Notes: generated by a model from the letters alone, not told the origin. DNA of 64,000 bases from Deroplatys truncata (GCA_030765065.1 CM060988.1:177919065-177983064), one strand, 5' to 3'; shown: positions 12,230 to 24,162, counted from the first letter of the stretch. Numbers and translations: made by a program.

Positions 12230-12322
12230 AAGTGCATTCCGAATGAAAAGGACTTCACGATCTATTCGCAGAAAAATTCAAGATAGACGTTTTATTTGTC
12301 ATGTAAACACTTTAACTAAACG
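12230..12322 (+). repeat. Family B internal fragment
   Basis: The 'cattccgaatgaaaagg' and 'tattcgcagaaaaattcaag' blocks match the centre of B elements. Both ends are lost. Confidence 0.5.
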
Positions 12323-12829
12323 TTACTTTAAAGAAAATTGTTTGAATAATTTTTGAGTAAATGATAAATAACTAAACATTTCCCTGCAGTTTCTTTTAAG
12401 CGTAAATAACCTTAGCCAGCTAAGAGAACAGCTGCCCAACGTCAGAGCGTCTATATTGAAATGTTCTGGAAGATGAGAAGACGTGCCCAAGATGAACAAA
12501 AACTTCATTAAAAGGATCTGGCAGAGATTAACGAATCTAAGGCGAAAGTGGACCAATTCATTACCACTGTCATCTTTTATGCCAAGGATTAAAGCTTTAT
12601 TAGACGCCATAGTCCGCCTGTTATAATAAATATCTTGCTGTCACTTTTTCTTATAAATGATGGTCCGGAAGCACGCTCAGGAAATATTCCAGAGTTTCGA
12701 TCATTAAACTAATAGATACCTCACTGAGGGCGCATTTAATTTGAGGAAAATCCAGGAAATATTAACTGACGACATATTACGTAATGTTCTATACGAAATA
12801 TATAACAACTCCCACCCATTCCAGACATT
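12323..12829. other. Unassigned sequence
   Basis: No gene or known repeat is recognised. The minus-strand open frame at 12323-12610 has no identifiable domain. Confidence 0.35.
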
Positions 12830-13332
12830 TTTACTTTCTCATCACGTATATAGTAGGTATACACCTTCCAAAAGTGCAACACGAAGATTTTCAAGAAGCC
12901 CCCCCCACCGCAAACTACCCTTTACATGGAAGAGTTTTCGAAATTTATGCTTTTCTAAAAATGACTAACGATTTTGATTAAAATGCCATGATTCAAGGAT
13001 ATAAATTGACAAATAAAATGTGTATTTCGAATTTTAAGGGACTATACTCTGAAGTCCTCTTCATTCGGAAGGAATTTTGTATGATAATGTATAACTGATA
13101 AATGTTAACTGATAGACGAAAACGTACTACACAAAAAATGTACATCCCCCTAAAACATACAATTTATTTCAAATTACTTTTTTGTAGCATCAGCCATTTC
13201 CAAGGTATCCGTTATTAATGGTTCGGTTTGTTCAATGCTTTGGTTATTCTTTTCAAGTCCCGTCGATTTTCAATTGTTTCTCGCGACTGCATGGAAAGAG
13301 TACAGAGGTTTTAAGGCCAGAATATAGCATCC

Positions 13333-13644
13333 CGCATGTGGGATTTGTGGTGGACAAAGCGGCGTCTGGGCGGGTTTTCTCCGGGTCCTCCGGTTTCCCC
13401 CGTCATTCATTCCACCAACTGCTCCATCATCACCTTTCCTATCATCCATTTCGCCGTCATTTCGTTTCATCTACTTCCTTCATACCATACCAGGCATCGG
13501 ACTGATCACCCATCCTGGACATTCTGTCAGCTCGATGAGAGTGTCTGCTCCTCACGGGCCTCTGACCCCAGGCACCCGCTTGTAAGTCCTGGGGGGTGTA
13601 AGTCCTGCATACGATGAGGTTAAACAGCAAATGAATGAAGGAAG
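13333..13644 (+). mobile_element. SINE S, 5'-truncated, with 13-bp target duplication
   Basis: It matches 28265-28548 almost throughout but lacks the tRNA-like head, starting at 'cgcatgtgggatttgtgg'. GAATATAGCATCC flanks it exactly at 13320-13332 and 13645-13657. The tail is (ATGA)-like. The target duplication shows this truncated form is what integrated. Confidence 0.85.
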
Positions 13645-13693
13645 GAATATAGCATCCAGTTCTTTGACTTTGTACTATATTCCCTTTATACTA

Positions 13694-14229
13694 ACACGGC
13701 CTAGCGGAATGGTTCAGGCGACATATTCGGGAGGTCCCGGGATCCAACTCCAGCCATCACCCACTCCTGCCCATGGGTTTTTCGTGGTTTCCCCGGTTCG
13801 GCAGGCAAATACTGGGGTGGTTCATCTTCTACCACGACTCTCCTTCCTCTCATTTTCTGTACCCATCATCTCCCTTGTCATCTGTTGCAGGTTGTAGGAC
13901 CAGGCGACGGTGTTCGTTGGTGGCTTGCGCTCTGTAAAGGTTTCTTCTCTGACGTCGCTGCGGTATCGCTTAGTTAGGTCTCTCCTCAACGTGGGCTCCG
14001 CCCAAGGAGACCCTGGATGTTGGTGGCTTATGAACAGGGGCCGGGTGGCGTAGAATGCGTTCTATCTGGAAACGTTAGGGACCCATCCAGCTTGCGCCCG
14101 TGGGGATTCAGATCTGGTCTCCCTTTCGGGTCTTTCCCCTCATTCTTTCCTCACGTTGGAAGCACAAGGGGCCGACTGGTTTGCGGATGGTGCTCTGCCC
14201 CGGTTCCGCGGGCCCTTTACCGACGCATA
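13694..14229 (+). mobile_element. SINE E, longest copy
   Basis: A degenerate tRNA-like head is followed by the E-family body ('ttttcgtggtttccccgg', 'caaatactggggtggtt') and the 3' block 'ctggaaacgttaggga'. It is bounded by CCTTTATACTA (13683-13693) and CCTTTACACTA (14230-14240), an 11-bp duplication with one mismatch. Confidence 0.7.
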
Positions 14230-14393
14230 CCTTTACACTATAGCGGAATGTGTAATGTAGCTATTTCTGTAGAGGTATCTCGATTAAAATAAAGTACATA
14301 CAAATATTAACTTTCGTAAGAATAATTTTTATACGAACTAATGAACGATAGGGTAGAAATGGTTATATGAATGTAAAACATCAGATTTTTATT

Positions 14394-14492
14394 TTTCCTA
14401 CTGCTTATAGAATAGCGTATAAGTAATGGAAGCATTGTATTCCATATCCAGATTTCACCGGAAATACATGTTTTGAAGCCTCCCCTGAATGA
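14394..14492 (-). repeat. Family B 3'-end fragment
   Basis: It carries the hairpin-like start and the 'agatttcaccggaaatac' block, cut off before the microsatellite. It lies directly beside another B copy of the same orientation. Confidence 0.55.
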
Positions 14493-14686
14493 AAAAGAAA
14501 ACACTTTTACTCTTCTTCTTAACGGTAGTAAGCAGAGGAGGAATTGCATTCCGGCCAAATATTTGATACCGAGATTTCACTGGAAATTCACGTTTTCAGA
14601 CTTCCTGAATCCATAAAAAGGATTTTTAGAAAAAGGTATGTGTGTCTATCTGCCGGCCTATGAACAACGTAACTTAATAAAAAAAT

Positions 14687-15512
14687 TACTAATGTGTTAC
14701 ACTCACATGACTTTCTCTACTCTTGTACAAACTATTTTTACAAACGCTTATTTTCCATATGCTTCATGTTAATCGAGATGTTAATCTTATTGCTAATTTT
14801 CTTGTAGATGCAAGGGGAATTGATAGGCTTTAAGCGATAGTCAAATATTTTAAGAGGTGGTTGTTATGTGGAGTATTCTATTCTCTTTGCATTACCAGGA
14901 CAAAAAAAATGAATAACGAATTATGATTTGAGAAAGTATTGGAAAATTTAACGGAATAACAAGCAATATCTCGGAAATGGTTCACTCAACAAAAAAATAC
15001 ATATGACATAAATTGTGTATTTTAACGCGATCTACATTTTTTGTTTAGTAACATTTTGTCTATCTCTTATGGTTTACGAATTATGCAAAAGTCGTTCACA
15101 ATGAAGAATAATTTTGGAGGCATTCCCAAAAACTTCAAGATATACATTTTATTTGTCATAAAATTGCCTTAAATATATGAGATTTTGATCAAAATCTTTA
15201 GAGCCATTTTTGAGAAATTAAAATGTCGAAAAATGTTCCATGTAGAGGGTAATCCGGAGTGGGGTATTTTCTTGAAAACCTTCTTGTCGCATCTCTGGAA
15301 GATACTGAACCTTAATAACAATTTTGGTGTTTATCCGACTGTTCGTTTCTGAGTTATGCTGTTCACAGACACACTCACACGGACATGTTTCCAAAAATGC
15401 TTTTTTTGGATTCAGGGGGTCTCAAAACATGTATTTCCGGTGAAATTCTGGTATCGAATTTTTTGGGTGGAACACGATACTTCCCCTACTTACTATACGC
15501 AGTAGAGAAAGT
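14687..15512 (+). mobile_element. Family A Helentron-like element
   Basis: The 5' end is slightly diverged (TACTAATGTGTTACAC) and the 3' end GTAGAGAAAGT is at 15512. A-tracts flank both ends. It is inserted in the B copy between 'aacttaat' and 'cggttaaatac'. Confidence 0.75.
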
Positions 15513-15775
15513 AAAAACGGTTAAATACTAAAAGTTGGTATTTAAGTTTAGCATCTTCTAAGGATGCTGGGACAAAAGTGTTTAAGATACCCCCACCCCA
15601 AACTATACTTATACAACGCAAATTATTTAGAAGTGTTGATTTTCTAAAAAAAAAATGGTATACGAATTTTGATTAAAATACTATAATTTAATATATTTTC
15701 ATGGCAATTAAAATGTATATCTTGAATTTTCTGGGATCCTCTTCATTCGAAAGGAACTTTGTATCGTCCATTTTA

Positions 15776-16644
15776 ACTTTCTCTACTACGTACAGTAAGT
15801 AGGGGAAGTATTGTATTCCACCCAAAAATTCGATACCCAGATTTCACCGGAAATACAAGTTTTGAGGCCCCCTGAATCCAAATAAAGCATTTTTGGAAAC
15901 ATGTCCGTATGTGTGTCTGTGTGTGTGTGTGTCTGTGTGTGTGTGTCTGTGTGTGTGTCTGTTAACAGCATAACTCAGAAACGAACAGTCGGATAAACAC
16001 CAAACTTGGTATTTGGGTTCAGTATCTTCCAAGGATGCGACACAAAGGTTTTCAAGAAAATCCCCCCACCCCAGAGTACCCTTTACATGGAAGATTTTTC
16101 GAAAATTTTAATTTTCTCAAAAACGGCTCTACCGATTTTGATTAAAATATCATATGTTTAAGATATTTTTATGACAAATAAAATGTATATCTTGAATTTT
16201 CTTGGAATTTCTCTAAAAGTATTCTTCATTGTGAACGACTTTTGCATAACTGGTAAACCATAACAGATAGACAAAATTTTACCACACAAGAAATGTAGAT
16301 GGCGTTAAAATACACAATTTATATCATATACATTTTTTTTGTTGAGTGAATCATTTTCGAGATATTGATTGTTATTCCCTTAAATTTTCAAATACTTAAT
16401 ACTTTTTCTCAAATTCGTTATTCATTTTTTTATGTACTGGACATGCAAAGAGAATGGAATGCTCCACATAGCAATCAGCTCTTAAAACATTTGACTATCG
16501 CTTAAAGCCTACCAATTCCCCTTGCATCTACAAGAAAATTAGCAATAAGATTAACATCTCGATTAACATGAAACATATGGAGAATAAGCGTTTGAAAATA
16601 GTTTGTACAAGAGTAGAGAAAGTCATGTGAGTGTAACACATCAG
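15776..16644 (-). mobile_element. Family A Helentron-like element
   Basis: Complete, with the hairpin end at 15776 and TCTGATG at 16644. The TGTG/CTG microsatellite at about 15907-15962 is one of the longer ones in the window. T-tracts flank it. Confidence 0.8.
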
Positions 16645-16650
16645 ATTTTT

Positions 16651-16932
16651 TTAGTTGCATTTATACCCCGCCTTTAACTACACTGGTGTTATCGGCGGCC
16701 TTTCCTTTAGAACTTATTGCCTATTGGCAATGGTGTTAGTGTAACTCTTGTTTTTGGATTTCTTGCACTTTGGTTTTTTAATCATTAGATCACACACATT
16801 CATACTCCAAGACTCTGGGGAAGATAGGGATTAATCTTGGCAAGAGAAAACTTCCTACCCCCAGCCGGGAATGGAACCCGGGACCCCTCGCACAGCAGGC
16901 AGTTTCCGCTCTACCGAATGAGCTACGGGCCC
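16651..16932 (-). mobile_element. SINE F with tRNA-like head
   Basis: On the minus strand it starts GGGCCCGTAGCTCATTCGG (A-box region), with a B-box like GGGTTCCATTCC about 45 bases on. The body ends 'ggcggggtataaatg'. The same body occurs at 33785-34044, so this is a SINE and not a tRNA gene. The tail merges with the T-tract at the end of the preceding A copy. Confidence 0.75.
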
Positions 16933-17972
16933 AGCTAGTATAATCTTTTATGATTGATAAACGTGAAGCAATAGGCGAAAACGTACTACACAAAAAATGT
17001 AGATGTCTTGAAAACACAAATTTGTTTCAAATAAATTTTTTTGTGGTATCAGCCATTTCCGAGATATCATTAATGGTTCTAATTGTTCAATTGTTAGCCA
17101 GTGTTTTAAAGTCCTGACAATTTTTAGTTGTTTTTTTCTTTCATAAGAATAATTTATATACTACTAATAAGCGATAGAGGGTAGATAAAGTACTGTGAAT
17201 TGAAGTAGTTGCAGCCCACGTATGGGACGCCATACTAGAAGAGGTTTAATTGTTGTAGCGGTTGTTGCACCACGTTTAGGCACTAATTTGAAGCTGTTTA
17301 GACCACGGCCGTAATGGATGCCAGTTTTGCGGGAGATTGTTTCTAGGAATATTCGCCTCACGTACGGTACAAGGTTTCCGGTGGCCTTCGCCTCACGTTT
17401 ACTTTTTCCGATGACGTTCGCCGCCCCAGGTTTAAAAATCAACTTTTTATTTTAATGTTAATTTAAATACTATATATGTATACCTCGGCTGCGTTATTAG
17501 TGTTTTTAGAGCACGTATCTCTTAACAGGGCTGGTACGACTAAAGAACAAGGCTTACACAAATTATAATTGTATTGTACTTTATTTTATTGATCCTTCAC
17601 ACTATTAAATAACACTTCACTGATGTATCCTACTGTAGCGCTGTGAGATTATTGTTTAATTGCGCTTTTAACAGGTAAACTTTATATTATTCTCACCGCA
17701 ATGAATTATTTGTCTCAAACTGAACCTGTACCGTACCGAAAACTGTAATGCTTGGTTACGCTTTGATGCAGTAATTTGTATCATAAATTATTTAAATGTA
17801 AAGAATGATTATAGTATGAATATGCATTTTTGTGTGACATTCATTTGGGATGTTTGTTAATTGTAATTAATGTCGAGAAGTGGGTTTATACGGCCTTACT
17901 GAAACTGACAATAATAGCGTGCAATAATGTAGCGAGGGGGTGAGCTGTTTATCATTATTAGAGACGAGCAAA

Positions 17973-17980
17973 TGACGTCA
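17973..17980. promoter_or_regulatory. CRE palindrome in G LTR
   Basis: Perfect TGACGTCA, conserved at the matching place in the other G copy (21854-21861). It lies upstream of the CCAAT and TATA-like motifs. CREB/ATF-type bZIP proteins bind this octamer in animals; function here is inferred. Confidence 0.5.
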
Positions 17981-18563
17981 GAGTGGCGTGTTTTTCTTAG
18001 AATTTGCTGGAACATTTTTCCTGGAGCATATGTTTTCGTAATTTTCATTGGATATAATTATAGACGCTAATGTTGGGGCGTTTTATTAACCAATAGCAGC
18101 TCGGTTATAATCTTTAGGCATATTGGGGCGAGGAAGTATAAATTCAGTGTCAGAATCAAGTTTCATGTAGTTCAACGGAGGCAGTCATGGTGAATACATC
18201 GCACAGTTTATCGATTTACAGATTACGCGTAGCAAATTTATGAAAAATCTCTCGTGTCGTAAAGTTAATTACACAAAAAGTTGAAGTACGCGAATTAATA
18301 ATGGGCAGTAAAGAAGTTATTATAACAGTTTCAGTTTGGCGAGTGTAAAGATTAATAGGTGAAAGGGAATGTGTTACGACAATAAAAGTGTAAAACAAAT
18401 TCTTTCATCAGTGTTATCTTTGGATAAAAAACTCCTTTCCGTTTACACACCTGTATAAGATAAGTGCCTGACCGAGAAATCATAGCTAGCCGGAGGACAG
18501 TGAACCCAAAATTAAATATAATAACAGGTGCTCAGTAAAAGATAACACGAAGTTACCGCGACA

Positions 18564-18694
18564 AACTGTCTTTCATACGTGCGGCAAATAAATGAAACAT
18601 CTTCCAACTACCAACAAATAAACACTTCAAATTAGCTCCCAAACGTGGGGCTAACAAAAATCATGAGGGGCTAACAAACCATAAAGGCACTTCA
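18564..18694 (+). repeat. Two tandem primer-site-like units (G LTR)
   Basis: The units are 18564-18629 and 18630-18694. Each has an A-rich spacer and ends in CTTCA. The second core, TTAGCTCCCAAACGTGGGGC, differs by a few bases from the classical tRNA-Lys primer-binding site TGGCGCCCAACGTGGGGC. Confidence 0.6.
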
Positions 18695-19206
18695 TAGCGT
18701 CTCCCGTCTGAATTTGTACATTTACTCTATTTCAAGTCTCTGATTGGCTAAGCCTACTCCAATAGAATACTTTTATTTAACTTAAGCTTTTTCGGTTTTT
18801 GATTGGCTATTTATAAACTGTTTTAAATATTACATTATTGTTCCAAGAATTATTAGTAGCCTTTATTAAAGTTTCCAATTTATTGTTGCCTCAAGCTTAC
18901 CTCATTGTTAGCAACTTTCGGCTTCTACTTTATAATTCTGTTTGCTACGGAAAGCAGCTTGCTTCTATTCTCACAGCTCCTACATTGTTAAGCTACGTAA
19001 TACATTCACATAACATTATTATACATGTACATAATAAAATAAACATAATACAATGACTGTTATACACTTTATATATTATTATTATTGTTATTATTATTAT
19101 TATTACATTGCTTTAAGGCGGGCTGTTATTCTTTTTAATATATATAATTAGACATATCATTTAAGCGTTTAAAAATGCTGCCTCAGAATGTAACTCTTAG
19201 ATTTAT

Positions 19207-20092
19207 ACTTTCTCTACTACGTATAGTAAGTAGAGGAAGTATTGTATTCCACCCAAAAATTCGATACCAAGATTTCACCATAAATATATGTTTTAAGACC
19301 CCCTGAATCCAAAAAAAGCATTTTTGGAAACATGTCCGTGTCTGTGTCTGTCTGTGAACAGCATAACTCAGAAACTAACAGTCGGATAAACACCAAACTT
19401 GGTATTTAGGTTCAGTATCTTCCAGAGATGCGACAAGAAGGTTTTCAAGAAAATCCCCCACCCCAGATTACCCTTTACATGGAACATTTTTCGAAAATTT
19501 TAATTTTCTCAAAAATGGCTCTTCAATTTTGATTAACATATCATATGTTTAAGATATTTTTATGACAAATAAAATGTATATCTTGAATTTCCTGGGAATG
19601 TCTCCAAAAGTATTCTTCATTGTGAACGAGTTTTGCATAACTGGTAAACCATAAGAGATAGACAAAATTTTACTACAAAAAATGTAGATCGCGTTAAAAT
19701 ACACAATTTATGTCATATTCATTTTTTTGTTGAGTGAACCATTTTCGAGATATTACTTGATATTCCCTTAAATTTTTCAATAATTATTTTCTCAAATGGG
19801 AATTCGTTATTCATTTTTTTGTCTTGGATATGCAAAGAGTATTAATCTGTGGGAAAGGGAATGGTGCTGCACCTAGCAACCAGCTATTAAGAGATATGTA
19901 TATGCTTAAAGGCCACTGTATTTCCAAATTTCCCTTGTAAATACATATTCCCCTTACATCTACAAGAAAATTAGCAATAAGATAGACTCTGCAAATGTTT
20001 ATCTCGATTAACATGAAGTAGATGGAGAATAAGCGTTTGTATAAATAGTTTTTACAAGAGTAGAGAAAGTCGTGTGAGTGTAACACATCATA
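19207..20092 (-). mobile_element. Family A Helentron-like element
   Basis: The hairpin end is at 19207 and the 5' end at 20092 (AACACATCATA, one change from consensus). It lies immediately after the end of the 14509-19201 B copy, separated by a T-rich linker. Confidence 0.75.
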
Positions 20093-20941
20093 TTTTTTAA
20101 TTTATGATTGAATTTGCCTGATTCCTATCTCCAGACACGACAGATCGAGCAGATATAATGAACTGAGGAGAAATCTCTTTTCCCCATTTTAAGTGACTTC
20201 TTGAAATCAACCTGTGGCTCTGTTACTTGGTTTACACAAGAAGTTTTAAAGTGGCTAGAATTTTAACCCTCCAACTTTTGAATAAAGGGCCCTGGTGGAG
20301 TGAAGGCAATTTCAGTTCGTGAAGGGTGGTTCCGCAGAATTGCCTTCCCAACCCTTAGCATGCATTTGAATTGACTTGGGCGTGGAGAGACTATCGGCAG
20401 GGCTACCAACTTCAACATTTTCTTCCTCTAACCATAACGCAAGAACAAAAGGGTGAGAGAACAATGCTGCCACCACACGATGGGATTAGAGCCGTAATTA
20501 AGTTCGGCTTAAGGAGGAGTAAACACGTCACGAAGAAGTTTTCCTGCGGACAACAGGTGCCAAAGTCGGCTAACGAGCTGTCCAAATCAATGTAGGGCTT
20601 CCGGTTCCTGTTGGTCTTCTTTCAGACTCACCTGGGCAGTCAAATTGGGCTTCTTAACTGATTTACTGCAGACAGGTGCAGCAAATATTGCATTAATTCA
20701 CGATTTAGTTCGACTGAGCGTTCTCTTAACCATCTACTACATCCGCTCATCTGATTTACTGCGTTAGCCATGTATGCAATTTCCATAACTAAATAAGGAA
20801 CTGTTGCCTGCGCGAACGTGCAAATTTATTGAATAAATAACCTCAAAAAATTTTGTTTTCAGATATACACACGTATTATACGAGGAACACCTAGGCTATA
20901 TTTATTTTTATTATTATTACTCTTATTATAAATAAGCTTTT
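20093..20941. other. Unassigned sequence
   Basis: No gene is supported. A 74-codon open frame at 20371-20595 has no recognisable domain. TTA repeats occur at 20901-20932. Confidence 0.35.
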
Positions 20942-21271
20942 ACTTTCTCTACCAGCAATACATAATAGGTAGAGAAAGTATTTCTTTCCACACAAAAATT
21001 CGATACCGAGTATCATCGAAAATACACGTTTTGAGGCATCTTGAATAAAAAAGAAACATTTTTAGAACATGGCCCGTGAGTGTGTGTGACGACAACTAAA
21101 AAAATCTGATGTGATACATGAACATGACCTTTTATCTTTCACATTTCGTTATAGACGCAAAGAGAACAGCGACAGTCAAATGTTTAACAACTGCACGCTA
21201 TATGCTGGCCTTAAAATTCCATACTGTTTCCATGAACACAAGTGTTGAACAATTCGAACTTTTAATAACCT

Positions 21272-22069
21272 TGTCGCGATATCGTTGTGTTAGTGTATTT
21301 GCTGAGCGCCTGTTTTTGATTTATTATTTTGAATTTTGAGTTCTTTATCCTCCGGCTAGCTATTATTACCCAGTCGAGCAAATCTCTTAAACAGGGTGTG
21401 TAAACGGAAAGGAGTTGTTACTAAAATATAACACTGATAAAAGAATTTGTTTTTACACTTCTATCGCCGTCACACATTATTCATTTCACATAATTACTCT
21501 TGATACACACCCGACTGAAACTGTTGTATTTTCGAATGTAACTATTATCACTTATTTGCCGCACATTATTAATTCGCGTATTTCACATCTTTTAACTAAC
21601 TTTACGACGCGAGAGATTCTGTAGAACTGCGTGACGTGCACTTCGTGAATGATTCTGTAGAACTGCGCGATACCCGTCTCTGGCTTCAGAATTTATACTC
21701 CCTCACCCGATATGCCTAAAGATTATAATCGAGCTGCTATTGGTTAATAAAGCGCGCCAACATTAGCGTCTATTTTTATATCCAATCAAAATTGCGAAGA
21801 CATATGCTCTAGGGAAGATATTCCCTCCATTTCTAAAGAAAAGCGCGCTACTCTGACGTCATTTGTTTGTCTCTTCTAATTGATAAACAACTCACCCCCT
21901 CGCTACATTGTTACCGGCTCCTATTGTCAGTTTCAGTGAGGCCGTGTAAACTTATTTCCTAACAATGCTTATAGCTAAGAAACATCTAAAATCATTGTCA
22001 TACAATAATGCTAATTTACACTACAATCACTCTTGCATTCACAGTGTTGTGATATAAAATACTACCTCA
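21272..22069 (-). mobile_element. Solo LTR, family G, no extra unit
   Basis: 798 bp. It starts TGAGGTAGTATTTTATATC on the minus strand and ends CGCGACA at 21272. ACCT flanks it at 21268-21271 and 22070-22073. The host B phrase 'ttaataac...tatctc' is interrupted at this point. CCAAT, TATA-like and TGACGTCA motifs are conserved with 17764-18563. Confidence 0.8.
21854..21861. promoter_or_regulatory. CRE palindrome in G LTR
   Basis: Perfect TGACGTCA at the position matching 17973-17980 in the other G copy. Confidence 0.5.
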
Positions 22070-22386
22070 ACCTATATCTCAGAAACGACTTATGCCACAC
22101 ACAAAAAACGTATTTTAACTAAATGTTGTGTTTTTAAACAGATCTATATTTCTTTTCTTGTGGTACGTTTTCCTCAATCGCTAACGTTTACGCGATATAC
22201 AAAATTATTTTCGAATAAGAGGACTTCCAAAATATTGCCAAAAAATTCAAGTTATACATTTCATTTGTCATGTAAATGTCTTTAATATATGCTATTTTAA
22301 GCAAAATCGTTGGAGACATGCTTTTAAAAAATAAATATTTTCGAAAAAGTTCTATGTAAAGGTAGTTGAGGTTGGGAAGATTTTTT

Positions 22387-23271
22387 ACTTTCTCTACTAC
22401 GCATAGTAAGTAGGGGAAGTATTGCATTCCACCCAAAAATTCGATACCGAGATTTCACCGGAAATACATGTTTTGAGAATCACTGAATCCAAGAAAAGCA
22501 TTTTTGGAAACATGTCCGTGTGTGTGTCTGTCTGTGTGTCTGTGTGTCTGTGTGTCTGTCTGTGTGTCTGTGTGTCTGTGAACAGCATAACTCAAAAACG
22601 AACAGTCGGATAAACACCAAACTTGGTATTTAGGTTCAGTATCTTCCAGAGATGCGACACGAAGGTTTTCAAGAAAATCCCCCCACCCCAGACTACCCTT
22701 TACATGGAACATTTTTCGAAAATTTTAATTTTCTCAAAAACGGCTCTAACGATTTTGATTAAAATATCATATGTTTAAGATATTGTCATGACAAATAAAA
22801 TGTATATCTCGAATTTTCTGGGAATGTCTCCAAAAATATTCTTCATTGTGAACGACTTTTGCATAACTGGTAAACCATAAGAGATAGACAAAATTTTACT
22901 ACACAAAAAATGTAGATCGCGTTAAAATACACAACTTATGTCATATACGTTTCTTTTGTTGAGTGAACCGTTTTCGAGATATTGCTTGTTATTTCCTTAA
23001 ATTTTCCAATACTTATACTTTTTCTCAAATTCGTTATTCATTTTTTTATGTCCTGGACATGCAAAGAGAATGGAATGCGCCACATAGCAACCAGCGTTAA
23101 AATATTTGACTATCGCTTAAAAGCTACCATATTCCCCTTGCATCTACAAGAAAATTATCAATAAGATTGACATCTCGATATCTCGATTAACATGAAGCAT
23201 ATGGAGAATAGGCGTTTGTAAAATTAGATTGTACAAGAGTAGAGAAAGTTATGTGAGTGTAACACATCAGA
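22387..23271 (-). mobile_element. Family A Helentron-like element
   Basis: Complete. The hairpin end at 22387 follows six T, and the TCTGATG end is at 23271 followed by seven T. The TGTG/CTG microsatellite spans about 22518-22579. It is nested in the inner B copy. Confidence 0.85.
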
Positions 23272-23982
23272 TTTTTTTAAAAATCTTCGTGTCGCATCCT
23301 TAAAAATATACTAAATTAAAACACCAAGTTTGGTATTTATCCGGCTTTTCGTTTTCGAGTTATGCTGTTATGTTTTCAAAAATGCTTTATTTTGATTCAG
23401 GAGGCCTCAAAGCATGCATTTCTGGGAAATCTTGGTATCGAATTTACTTCCCCTACTTAATATACGTAGTAGAGAAAGTAAAAACGAAAATTTGGATAAC
23501 TACCAAGCTTGAGATTTTTATGAAAATCCCCCGGCCCCAAACTATCCTAACAACTTTTTTTTGAATTCTTTGATTTTCCCAAAAAATGGCTTTAACGATT
23601 TCGATTAAAATATATATTAAAGATATGTGCACGAGAAAAATTCATATCTTGAATTTTCTGGGAATAGCCTTTGAAGTTCTCTTTATTCGGAAGTAATTTT
23701 GCATAATCTTGTATAAGTGGTAAACGTTAAGGGATAGACGAAATCGTACGATGCAAAAAACACAGAACTTATTTCAAATAACATTTTTTGTGGCATAATG
23801 TATTTTCAAGATATCCATTATTAATGGCTCGAATTGTTCAATGCAGTTGTTTCTCGCGATGTCATAGAAACAGTATGGAATTTTAAGGCCAGCATATAAC
23901 GTCCAGTTGTTAAACATTTGACTATCACTGTTCTCTTTGTATCTATAACGAAATGTGTAATGTAGCCATTTCTGTAAAGATT

Positions 23983-24150
23983 TATGCTGTTATGCTGTTC
24001 ACAAACAGACACACACACATGGATATGTTTCCAAAAATGCTTTTTTTTATTCAGGGGTTCTCAAAACATGTATTTCCGGTGAAATCTCGGTATCGAATTT
24101 TTGGGTGGAATACAATACTTCCCCTACTTACTATACGTAGTAGAGAAAGT
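23983..24150 (+). repeat. Family A 3'-end fragment
   Basis: It starts just before the CA microsatellite ('tgctgttatgctgttcac') and runs to the intact hairpin with GTAGAGAAAGT at 24150. It is joined directly to the outer B copy in opposite polarity. Confidence 0.65.
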
Positions 24151-24162
24151 AAAAATCGAGAA

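Larger units (their letters stand above)
12833..14384 (-). repeat. Family B element carrying two SINEs
   Basis: The hairpin end is at 12833 (ACTTTCTCATCACG) and the degenerate 5' end at 14384 (AAACATCAGA). Two SINE insertions interrupt it (13333-13644 and 13694-14229), each with a target duplication of host sequence. Confidence 0.7.
17764..18694 (+). mobile_element. Family G LTR with two extra units
   Basis: It starts TGATGCAGTAATTTG. The core ends 'taccgcgaca' at 18563. Two units of about 65 bp follow, each ending CACTTCA (18629, 18694), with cores 'tctttcatacgtgcggc' and 'ttagctcccaaacgtgggg'. It contains CCAAT boxes, a 'gtataaatt' TATA-like motif and a TGACGTCA. No target duplication is evident. 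Confidence 0.65.
17201..19185 (-). mobile_element. Extended solo LTR, family C, holding a G LTR
   Basis: GAAT flanks it at 17197-17200 and 19186-19189. The minus-strand start is TGAGGCAGCATTTTTAAAC. The core LTR ends CAGCTTCA at 17289. Two further units reach CTACTTCA at 17201, with primer-site-like cores 'ttagtgcctaaacgtgg' and 'ggcgtcccatacgtggg'. Family G sequence fills the middle. Confidence 0.75.
14509..19201 (-). repeat. Family B element, deeply interrupted host
   Basis: B sequence appears in pieces: 14509-14686, 15513-15775, 16933-17200 and 19186-19201. Between them lie an A copy (+), an A copy (-) followed by SINE F, and an extended C LTR holding a G LTR. The last piece continues the terminal 'gtGAATgtaac' block across the LTR insertion. 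Confidence 0.7.
21105..23479 (+). mobile_element. Inner family B element
   Basis: Both ends are recognisable: TCTGATGTGATACATG at 21105 and GTAGAGAAAGT at 23479. It lies in an A-tract of the outer B copy in the opposite orientation. It carries a solo G LTR (21272-22069) and an A copy (22387-23271). Confidence 0.75.
20942..23982 (-). repeat. Outer family B element of a triple nest
   Basis: The hairpin end and microsatellite region lie at 20942-21104 (ACTTTCTCTACCAGC). The host resumes at 23480 ('cgaaaatttggataactacc') and continues to about 23982. Its 5' end is replaced by an A 3' fragment. Confidence 0.65.

Noticed and set aside
16855-16932. Candidate tRNA gene (minus strand)
   Set aside because: Head of SINE F; the same body follows it here and at 33785-34044.
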